A stretch of DNA of 64,000 nucleotides from positions 831,001-895,000 of the forward strand of contig NC_088717.1 in the NCBI RefSeq assembly GCF_963576615.1, given 5' to 3'. The notes beneath the pieces were generated by a model. It had not been told where the DNA came from, searched no databases, and was given only the letters and a program-made list of their open reading frames with translations. This stretch comes from Watersipora subatra (taxonomy: Eukaryota; Bryozoa; Gymnolaemata; Cheilostomatida; Watersiporidae). The translations under genes were made by a program, and so were the position numbers. Of this stretch, positions 47,901-59,900 are shown in pieces. Each line of letters starts with the position of its first letter. Within the stretch, counting starts at the first letter, position 1.

Positions 47901-50900
47901 AAGTACTCCTCACACTGCTTCTGAAATAGCGCTACTTTGACTTTTGCATCTTCAAGCTCGATTGACATGGCCTCGACCTTCTCTCGCGTTTCATCAATTT
48001 TGAACAGGCCGTTCTTGAGTTTGTCACGAGAGTCTCCGAGTTCCTTCTTCTTTTCATAAAGCAGACTGTAAAATGCATTCAGCTGCTAAACATATGAGCC
48101 TCTTTCTGAACGTTTATACAAAGCACCAAAACCTGCGCCCAACCTTTCCAATTAGCAATTCCAAAGTCATGTGGGCACAGGTAGTGTTCAAACTATTAAT
48201 TGAACATGAGACGACTCCCGACAGAAACAGAATCGTTACTATTCTGAGGTGTAATTAATCAGCCAGTCTTAAACATCTCTCTTGGTCCACACAAAGCCAT
48301 GATGCTGGATATTAATAATACATGCTAGTAGCTAATACAGTAACAGCTACTGCGTGTCTTCCCGCCTACAGTTGCAGCTGCAACCTTTGTGCAATGTCTA
48401 CCATTAAAACTATCAACATTTTTCCACAGTTTATAATTTTAATTTAAAACACAAATATTACAGTAATTATTACACTAAAGATTGTCTCCCCTGAAACTTA
48501 CTGTACACCTTCATGAGCAAACAAATATATCTACTAGGCCAAATCAGTTGAACCAATGAAACTGTTCGAAGGACGACGAGGTAGAAAGTAAGAAAGGCAA
48601 GACGTACGATTTGTAACCAGAGACAAGCTCGAGGTAGTTGGTAGGCGTAACATAGTTGTATCTCTTCAACTCATCCAGCATCTTCTGACTGTACTCACTC
48701 ACACTCTTATGCATAATGGAGAACATCTTAGCGATGGCAGGCTTCAGTTTCTCTTCCTCCTCCTCCACTTGCATCCCTGATCACACCCAACAGTGACTTA
48801 ACTGATGACTAACTACTGAATTTTGTGGAAAGTATTTAGGCTTTCACGAGAGGACAACTTATAAATTTTCTTTCTGACATAGAAGATTTTAATTTGGAAA
48901 GTGAACCCCAGTTAAGTTAAAGCTTACAGAATGCTCACGGTGTACTCTAGTATTCCATGTGTTAAATTTGTTAGGGAAGCAGAATAAAGTTGTCTAAAAA
49001 ATCATCTAGAAAGTTGTATTGTAAACAGAATTAAAGCAGTCTGCCCTGAAGACCAGCCAATCATAGTGTACAGTCTGCGCAAAGTTGTTCAACTTATTAT
49101 CACCACATTATCTCATGTTTAACTGTTGCTAAGGGTAACAGATTGATCACATGATCAAAACAAAGTATATCACATGATCATAACAAAATGTATCGCATGA
49201 TCATAGGAGCACACCTAAACTGGAGACATTTGAAGAAACATTTGAACATTTATTCAATGGTACTGCGGGTGTTAGCCACCTGAGACATGGGCCTCAGAGA
49301 AGCATCAACCTCTTGAGACGATGACCTCTTTAGACATTGAATCCGGCAGACCGGTCTGCCGCGGGACAGGATAGACAGCGCATGGTCTAGCGATTACATG
49401 GACAGAAATAGTTAGCAGCTCTAAGAAGAGAAAGAAAATTTCTATTGAACAGGCTACATCGATCTTGGTCAGTTTGGGAGTTATCATACCTTACATGCTC
49501 TAAAATGAATTTAACTAGACTCTAATCATTGTATGCAGTAGTAATCGGAAAGAATTTTAACTGCGCAAATTGAAAAATCACAGCTACACTCCCAAAGCGA
49601 CTTGATGTAGCCTAGCAATAGATCAGCCAGCTGATTGGAGGCAGGGTATAAAACTTGCTGCTGATTGGACGCTGGGCTAAGAAGTCAGATTCATACACAG
49701 ACCTACCAGGAAATACTACTCCAGTTTTCCAGCCTGGCGTGATAAGGAGAGAGGATGGAGTTACACATGGGAAACAAGGAATACCTTTTTATGTAAATGC
49801 ATAAAAGTTGGAGAACTGTGAGCAACTAACTATTCCACAAAAGCTAAAAATAGAATGTTATTCTACCCAAGACAAAATAAATATTAAATCAAAGACAATT
49901 TCTAGATGTGAGTATTCATATGTTTTCTGATCACATAATATATTAACACTTGATGGTCATACTGTATAAGGATAGTATGCGAGTATGAACGGTATTTGTA
50001 ACGTATGTTTATAAATAAAGTTCATAACTTTCCAATGGTATTACAGCTATAACTTCCGGCCATAACTTGTATTCATAACAAGAAACCTCGGTGTAAAAAT
50101 TGGTTTATACCAGCTTGTAGCGGCGATGATAGCCAGTACTAGTACGCATCTGTAAACCTTGCGTCTACAGCCAAGAGCAGGTCCAGTATAAAAACTTTGC
50201 CTAACCATGACATCTAGGACCTTATTCATAAAGACTTAATGTGTTTCTACTATGAGACATCAAGGAAAATTAATTCTTGTTCATCATTTTGACTATGAAA
50301 ACACCAGTTTCAAATGAAAAGTAAAAAATATGTGTATATATATAAATATTTACCTTCGAGGTATTTCTCGGCCACCTCAAGAAGAGCATCCTGCGGCCAC
50401 TCACAGAACCAGTCGATGGTCGTACAGTTAACGAAAGCTGGGTATTGCCGAATCCTGTTACGGAATGGCTCTCCTACAGGACTCATGCAGAGCACGACAT
50501 GCAGATTAGATCGCACTCTGTCTATGAGAAATGCGAATACTGCCTGCGGTGTATCTTCCACTCCCAACTTTTTCACCTCATCAGCTAAACTATTCCGGAC
50601 CTACCAGAGAGGAACACAGTGCACATTCATTATTTCGTTTGAGACTTTAGCTTATGTTATAAATTTAGTATTCGTGATATTCCTACCTCTTCAAATTCAT
50701 CAGGTTTGTACAAATTGGGCACCTCCCCTGAGCTCAAGATGTTGTTGATGTCTTCTAGGAATGCCTCCTCCACGACTTGGACATCATTGAAAAGGAAAAC
50801 AGTTGGCTTGTTCTCCACACCGGCAGTGAAATAAAGCCTCTTTAGATCTACATAAATCAACCACTATGTTGACCTGAGGTTATATGCCAGACATTAAAGC

Positions 50901-53900
50901 TTCAAAATTTTTCAAAATCACCAGACGATTCAATAAAATTATGGCAAATTTGCAATATTGAATCGAATGGCAATATATAGCAGATTGTTTAATCATAGAT
51001 GATACGCAGTGTATCGTGATATTATTATTATTATTATGTAAAAAGACTTGTAATTTTTATTAAGATTTATTTGTGTATTTTAATTTAAAAGAAACCGTTT
51101 TGTGTTTGTGATAATTAGGAACATTTATTTCATGGTCGCCCGTGCGCGTGAAAGGACATGAAATGAGGGTATTATACAACCTGTGTGTTGTAGTTCCAGT
51201 ATCGCTCACTCTGAAAATCGTCAGGTGTAAAATAAATAGTTATTACACGATTATATCATTTATACGATTGGTGATATCTCACTAAGTAGTGGCGATTTTC
51301 AAACCGTCTACCTTCAAAATTGCCATCAAACACTAAAATGGCCATGTTATGAAGTTCTAATAGACATAGTCTTGCACTCAACTACTAAAGAAAAGATCAG
51401 CATTATTAACAATAAAAACCCAATTATGAACAGCTGCTGACACTAGATAGGCGTTATCCCTTTGTTAGGCAACTTCTGTAGACAGCAATGGGAACAGAAG
51501 TTATCCCTTTGTTAGGCAGCTTCTTTAGGCAGCAATGAGAACAGAATAAACAATTAATCAGTTAATGTGTCGTAACACAAACCTTCTCTGAACTCCTGCT
51601 TTCTGTAGTTTCTTGTCACCTCAATCTGGAAGGTAGTGTAGTCACAAATGTAAGAAGACAAACGAGTGAGTGACTGTCGACCGCTGCCTCCAATGCCGAT
51701 GAGCAGCATATTTCCTCTGGGCTGCCGAATTACACGGATGATTTTCGACACTGCAAAGATACATAAAACAACTGAATGCGTGCTAGGGCAGTGTTATTTG
51801 AGTTCCTGTTAGAAGCGAGTAAATAAGGCTGGCGTATAATTCCAGCCTCACAAACAGAAAATATCAACTCAGTTAGAGCCCTGCTGCATTTATGACTACA
51901 TAACTACCTACTTCAATTGCTGCCAGCTGAACCAATGGTTGTGAGTTGATTATTGGAAAGACAAATCAACATATGGATTAAGGACCCATCTGGCAGTAAG
52001 GGATGCTCTAAACCGTGTGAGTTGTAGCATTAAAATAGTCTTACAGTGCTCTATAGCATCTTTGAAAAGAACTAGATCCATAGAGACAACTCCCGGGGCG
52101 CTGTTGTACTCCTCCAGGTAGTCTGTCATCTGTTTTTTCAGCTTATCCATGTTCTGAATGTCTTCATATACCTATGGAATACAACAGCCCGACTTCATGC
52201 ATTTTTCATAAAATTAACTTGAGTGTCGCTATTCTTATTTAGCTAGCCTCAGGCCTTATTTATTGCTAGATTCTAGTCTATGTAGATCTCTCATGATTCC
52301 TTCTTAAGGAAGCGTCACGTCTGTTACGTCTGATACCCTGAGGACTGAGGAACCCCGATGAGCTATGAGACATAATTACAAGTCATTGTATGTCAGTGGA
52401 ACTCACCAGATCTGCGCTGATGTAGTCACCGAAGATGGGACTCTGTTTGTTAGAGCAAATATTGTGGAAAGTCTGATCAAAGACGCTACCAAGTTTATCG
52501 GTGATGATGTTGATGAAAGCCTCTTGATCTTTTGAGTCGACTAGACGGTCGGAAAAAACTCGGAAGCACTCGTGCAGCCAAAGACGGGTCATTGCTAACT
52601 TGGTGTCATGCTCGTTGCGGTTGGCTCTCAGTAGGCCTTGGAAGATCTATAGGGGTGAACATAAACTGTACATATACAATACATCAACTGTACATATACA
52701 ATACATCAACTACACATATACAATACATCAACTGTACATACACAGCACATCAACTGTACATATACAATAACATCAACTGTACATATACAATACACCAACT
52801 GTACATATAGATGTACAATACACATCAATTGTATGTATACAGTACACACCAACGGTATTTATACAATACCCATAAACTGCATGTATACAAACAATACACA
52901 TTTCCTCTATGTATACAATACACCATCAACTGTATGTATACAATACACATTTACGGTACGTATACTGTAGACACATAAACTATATGTATAAAGTGCACAT
53001 CAACTGTACATATAAAATACACATCAACTGTACATATAAAATGCACACCAACTGTAGATATGCAATAAACATCATAGATAGCAACAGGAAATGGTGAGTA
53101 ATGGATACCTTAGAGATGTCACTCATATAATAGGTAGCAACAGGAAATTGTGACTAATGGATACCTTAGAGATGTCACCCATATAATAGGTAGCAACAGG
53201 AAATGGTGACTAATGGGTACCTTAGAGATGTCACTCATATAGTAGGTAGTAACAGGAAATGGTGACTAATGGGTACCTTAGAGATGTCTCTCATGTAGTA
53301 GGTAGTAGCAGGAAATGGTGAGTAATGGATACCTTAGAGATGTCTCTCATATAGTAGGTAGTAACAGAAAATGGTGACTAATGGATACCTTAGAGATGTC
53401 ACTCATATAGTAGGTAGTAACAGGAAATGGTGACTAATGGATACCTTAGAGATGTCACTCATATAGTAGGTAGTAACAGGAAATGGTGACTAATGTATAC
53501 CTTAGAGATGTCTCTCATATAGTAGGTAGTAACAGGAAATGGTGATTAAAGAATACCTTAGAGATGTCACTCATATAGTAGGTAGCAACAGGAAATGGTG
53601 ACTAATGGATACCTTAGAGATGTCACTCATATAGTAGGTAGTAACAGAAAATGGTGACTCGTGGGTACCTTAGAGATGTCTCTCATGTTGAACAGGTAAT
53701 GAATCTTTGCTGGAGTTGGCAGGAATCTCGCCACAACAGCCTGATAAACCTCAAGGGTTCCCTGGGTCATCAGATCTCCAATTGGCTTCACATCCTCCTC
53801 AAAGTCCTGCAGCTTCTGGTTGATCATCGTTCCGAAAATTCGCTTGATCGTTGAGTCCTGTAAATTAAGAAAAGACGATAATAGAGCTATTACTAGTTGC

Positions 53901-56900
53901 AATAGAGCTACCACACCTAGTGAGAGAGTTGTCAATAGTCACAATAGAGCTATCACTGATGGCAAAGAAGTTACCATTAACAGAAATAGAGTGACTTTTA
54001 GTGGCGATAGAGCTACCTCTGAAAGCGATAGAGTTACCACTGATGGCTACAAAGTGATCACTGATTGTAATAAAGTTATCTATAGCGACAATACAACTGC
54101 CACTAATGCCAATAGAGCTTCCGCTAATAGAACAGATACCGAGCTCCCACTCAGTTAACATCAGTGGCAATAGAGTTATCACTTATAATAGTATTGGTAA
54201 TTGATAAGATTTCAAATGAGACAATACAGTTGCCGATGACGATGAGAATTGACACTAGCTGCTAAAAGATGATAATTTTAGCGTGAAACTTACCGAGGGG
54301 AAAGTCATATTTATGAGATTGAACTTGCTCTGCAGGCGTCTAGAAATAGCCTGCCTTCCGCCACCGGGAGGGCCCATGGACACGACCACAAACATGTCCT
54401 TGATATGCTTTACTGTCTGCTTCAGTCTGTCATACCAGAAGCCATAGTCGAGCCAAAGCTGAAAGCGAATTGGCAAAAAATGCTACACATCAAAAGGCAA
54501 CAGCTGTTCGGCAACTTTGTAACAAGAAAGGATAACTCCATAAAGTTATAGTAGGTCAATTTTAACAAGAAAGTGCGATAAGGTGTTCTCATAAATACAA
54601 CTATTGCAACTATTGGCTGTCACTTCCTCTACCAACTTCCTATATCGTGGGTTATAGAAAGAGCTAAAGTCAGCGTGAACACAGCAGCAGAGTCAGAAAG
54701 ACAGCGAGTCAGTTATTACTACAAGGGTATGCTGACGCCAAAGAGCCGCATGAGTTGGTGCTTTAACTGTAAAGAAACAAATCTGGATGTTGAAGTAACG
54801 ATGCTGTTCAAAGCTGTAGCATGAACAAAGTAAAAATATCATAATAAAAAAACCTTAGTCAAGCTGACAAACATTTTCTATATTTAGAGCGTATAAAATC
54901 ACAAATTTGATATATTATGAGCGAAAATTTTATTCAAAAACCAAAGTACATGTACTAAAAATTTTTTAGAGCTGTTTTTTGTATTTATGAAGTGATTACA
55001 AGTTAGAACAAAGAAGCTCAAATTCAGTGTTAAAATTAAAAACAATAAAATTTCTTTTTGTTTCAACTTCATCAAATAATCACCAACAAATGTGGACCTA
55101 TTAAGCAGTGATACATAGTCGATGTACCTTCCACTATCAAAAATCTCTTAGCTATTTTTCCGCGCATGTTAGAAAAAGAACTGATTTTTACATTCTTAGA
55201 TTGATGCTGTTTTCAAATAAAAACAAACTATCTCAAAAATTGTTATTTTACATCCATTCAAAACTATTAATTATTGGTTAGTAATTGTCTTACTACAACT
55301 ACTAAGAGAAGACAACTACATAGCAATAATAAAAAAGCAGGTTAGACCATTCAGAGCAGTTTTCAGTATACTCGAATTGCAGTTTATATTCAGGATAGCT
55401 GAAAGTTTAAAAACTACAATAGTACTGAATACAAACAAAACATAGAAGGGTGGCTGGGAGTACCTTAATGAGCTCAAGAGGGGGCTGTGACCCAAAGGTG
55501 TCCTTGGCAGGCATGTTGAAATCGTCCATAAATGTCAGTAGCTTCTTTCCACCAAGAGGTACGTAAACTCCTTTTGTCCGCTTCTCCACTCGTGACTCAA
55601 TGATATCCTGCACATTATTAGACGTCGTCTGCGCGGACATGTTCACTGTTAGCACGTTGTACCTATAAAAAACACCGATATCAGTAGTTACACACTACCA
55701 GCTTTGGCAAAAAACAAGAATCAGAGGCTCCGTCCTGTCATCGCTGTATATGTAAATACTTCTTGTTGGACCGTCACATTTATATTCCGTGTCTGAACCA
55801 GTTGTAGCTAAAGGCACAATATAAACAGCGGGGATGAATGCCGAGTTTGAAGAGCACAGTCTAAAGGTACTATCTATGGGCCATAAACTTATTAACTATA
55901 CTAACTAACGGTTAACGTTAAAACTATTAACTATATTAAGTATAGTTAATAGGTCTATGCTATGGGCTATGACTGCTGAAGCAAATGTGATACCATAACA
56001 ATCATGCTGAAGACAAAATTAGAAAATATTTTACTTGCAAAGTTTTATCAGCAGAAACCCCTGAGACTGGTTCATAATCAGAATACTGGGATGGAAAGTT
56101 CTTAAACAAAGAGGTAAAGAAGAGGAAAATATTAATATGATGAACAAATAAATTGACCTACCTGGAGGGATCAACCTTGTTGAGCACCTCGGAAACGACA
56201 GACGTTTTGCCTGTGCCGACTGGTCCAACGAGCATGACTGGGTGAAAGTTGTCGACAAGTGTAGACACTAAGAAGTTGTATCGGACCGTGTCAACGGTCG
56301 GCACTATTATTCTGTAGAATGGGAGGCTACAAACAGACAAAATCCATTCGCCTCTTTTCTAAAGTGAAACGGTGCTATTCTTTGTATTTAGAAATTTAGC
56401 TCAAAGACTATTCCTATTTGAGAGGATGACTTATGAGAGCCCTTTGCAAATTGAGGCTGCGCCTTAGGCTAAGAAATCCTGTTGCTTATAGCAGTTCATA
56501 CTTCAATACAAAACATTCTTGTTAAAAGGTGACTACCTCGCATTGTACTTCCAGCCACTCCTGAGCTTCTCCTCCCAGTGAACCCACGACTTGCTCTTCG
56601 GGTCCACCACATATTCATAAATGCTGTCTTTGTTAGGAAACGTGCCCTCCATCTCTCTAAAGCAGACGAGTATACAGTTGCAGTCTCCGACTCTGCTATG
56701 GTTACAGATTGAAGTCAACCATCCTAACCTGCCACAACTGTAATGCACCTGTCACAACTGTAATGTACCTACCACTAACTGTAATGTACCTACCACCTAC
56801 TGTAATGTACCTAACACCAACTGTAATGTACTTACCACCAACTGTAATGTACCTACCACTTACTGTAATGTACTTGCTACTCATACTACTGCACCTACCA

Positions 56901-59900
56901 CCTACTGTAATGTACCTACCACCAACTAAACTGCACATATGACTAATTGTAATGCCCCTGCCACCTACTGTAATAAATCTACTACCAATTGTTTATAAAC
57001 TATGTACTTTAGTAGCAACTGGTGCTTCAAGCGTTAAGTAAGAGCTTAGCAAGAGGTTGCGACCATCTCTAAATAACACAGACACAAAGAGTGACACTTG
57101 TAAGTCTAAATAACACAGACACAAAGAGTGACACCTGTGAGTTTAAATAACACAGACACAAAGAGTGACACTTGTGAGTCTAAATAACACAGACACAAAG
57201 AGTGACACCTGTGAGTCTAAATAACACAGACACAAAGAGTGACCCTTGTAAGTCTAAATAACACAGACACAAAGAGCGACACCTGTGAGTCTAAATAACA
57301 CAGACACAAAGAGTGACACTTGTAAGTCTAAATAACACAGACACAAAGAGCGACACCTGTGAGTCTAAATAACACGGACACAAAGAGTGACACTTGTGAG
57401 TCTAAATAACACAGACACAAAGAGTGACACTTGTAAGTCTAAATAACACAGACACAAAGAGCGACACTTGTAAGTCTAAATAACACAGACACAAACAGTG
57501 ACACCTGTGAGTCTAAATAACACAGACACAAAGAGTGACACCTGTAAGTCTAAATAACACAGACACAAAGAGTGACACTTGTGAGTCTAAATAACACAGA
57601 CACAAAGAGCGACACCTGTGAGTCTAAATAACACAGACACAAACAGTGACACCTGTGAGTCTAAATAACACAGACACAAAGAGTGACACCTGTGAGTTTA
57701 AATAACACAGACACAAAGAGTGACACTTGTGAGTCTAAATAACACAGACACAAAGAGTGACACCTGTGAGTCTAAATAACACAGACACAAAGAGTGACCC
57801 TTGTAAGTCTAAATAACACAGACACAAAGAGCGACACCTGTGAGTCTAAATAACACAGACACAAAGAGTGACACTTGTAAGTCTAAATAACACAGACACA
57901 AAGAGCGACACCTGTGAGTCTAAATAACACAGACACAAAGAGCGACACCTGTGAGTCTAAATAACACAGACACAAAGAGTGACACCTGTAAGTCTAAATA
58001 ACACAGACACAAAGAGTGACACTTGTGAGTCTAAATAACACAGACACAAAGAGCGACACCTGTGAGTCTAAATAACACAGACACAAACAGTGACACCTGT
58101 GAGTCTAAATAACACAGACACAAAGAGTGACACCTGTACGAGCACCCTTAAACAGCAAGAAAGTAAAATGTAAAGATAGCCTCAGTAAGTGAAAGCGAAG
58201 TAAAACTATTGCCTACCGGATATAATTATCAAGTTTCTTTCTGCCATCCTCATCAACCGGTGCACAGATTGACCAGATGAGGCAGTACTGAAACCACAGC
58301 TCTACCATCTTGGAGAAATTGTCTGTGTCATGTGGGTCCACCTGTGCAATAGTTATTTGAGTATAGCTCGTGTTTCTGTTAGAGCACGTTGGCGGCAGAC
58401 CGACTTACCGTCCCAGCCCCAGACCTGATTGTGCTTTGGAGTAGTCTATGATATCATACCATAACTAATTGCTACTATGGTTGCCATCGAATGAGAGTTT
58501 AATACTCATAGCAAAAGCACATTTCCAGAACACTCTACTAAACTATAATGCAGTATCCTCAGAAGTCATGTATTACAAGGGCTATGTAATAATTGCATGC
58601 ACTTCAAGGTCTCAAGCTCTCTGGTAATAAATAAGATAAATTTTAACTCAATGGACTAAAATATAATGCATTGTAGCAAAATGTATAATAAACCAATACA
58701 CCCAAATGCAATAAACTCTAAAGAATTACCCTTTAATGCAATACATTCTGGCGCAAGGCCAGAATGTATTGCATTAAAGGGTAATTCTAAATGTACTATA
58801 TACATACTGGCGCAAGGCCAGAATGTATATAGTACACTGTAATAAATTTCAGCACAACGCACTCTATGGCAGTACACTTTAGCTCAAAAATACTCAGCAT
58901 CACACGCTTAAATGTAGTGTTTTTTAATACAATGTACTCTATCTCAATGTGCTATTGTGCAATATAATTTAATGCAATACATTTCAGCACAATGCACTCT
59001 AATGCAATACACCTTAATGCAGCCCATCCTAGTGCAATGCACTCTAGCAGATTAAAATGACTCTAAAGTCTATATGCTATATGAGAAAGCAGCGGTAAGT
59101 CAGCAGGGTTTTAACTATGATCTGATAGAGTCTCACCCCATTAGAAGTTGTGGCAAGAGCGTCGAAGAGCCTAGTAAGGGAGACAACTCCATTTAGCTCA
59201 GCGATCGGAACCAGCTCGTTACAGTTGCGCTTTCTGAACTCGGTAATCTTTGCTAAGTACTTCTCAAACATCTGCTTGAGCAGGTCACTGAGGGCTACAA
59301 AAGTCGTGGTAAGATCAGTGAAAATAGTAGAGCTCTACATACTGGTGAGGGGAGAGGTATGATGCAACTTCCTAGAGGCGGTTCCTTACATGTGTACAAG
59401 TGTTTGAGTATTGAAGTGGTTTATAATTAGAATGAGCAATGAAATTATTTTATTGTCAAAAAGCAATAAATTTACACGTACCCTTGTCTTTCTTCTCAAG
59501 CCAAGAGTCAATGAAGGGCTGGACACCGAGGTCAACAGCATCGTTGTACACCATTCCGCAACGAGAAACAGTGGCAGGGGAAGCGACAGCCAAATCTTCT
59601 ACCTGCAAAAGTCTCATGTGTTGTCTGCCAGAAAACAATTATTATGCAGAAATATTCCAGCAATTTGATGAACATATGTGTGCTTATCACAGCAGATTTA
59701 TGTGCAGGTTTGCAGCCTCCCATTGGCTGAAGTGTAAGAGATAGCGAGGTTTGCAGCCTCCCATTGGCTGAAGTGTAAGAGATAGCGGAGAGTGGGAGTT
59801 GCGTATAAACTAGTAGAATATGTTAGAGATCATAAAGGCCCTATATTTAGAGCAGAAGCCAGACTTACATCAACTCATCATTTGTCAGTAATTTATATTT

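Larger units (their letters stand above)
58660..59050. repeat. Degenerate AATGCAATACA-type repeat with embedded palindromes
   Basis: Loose copies of AATGCAATACACTCTAGCAC, mostly 16-20 bp apart, in the DNAH2 intron between exons 58217-58341 and 59137-59294. Two strong palindromes lie inside it (58722-58788 and 58792-58836). Confidence 0.8.

Noticed and set aside
50314..50748. 144-codon frame on the + strand
   Set aside because: Lies antisense over DNAH2 exons 50354-50600 and 50687-50847 and their intron; the minus strand is clearly the coding one.
53820..54158. 112-codon + strand frame rich in Asp/Thr/Asn
   Set aside because: Falls on the degenerate ~22-bp intronic repeat and antisense of DNAH2 exon 11; repeat-driven.
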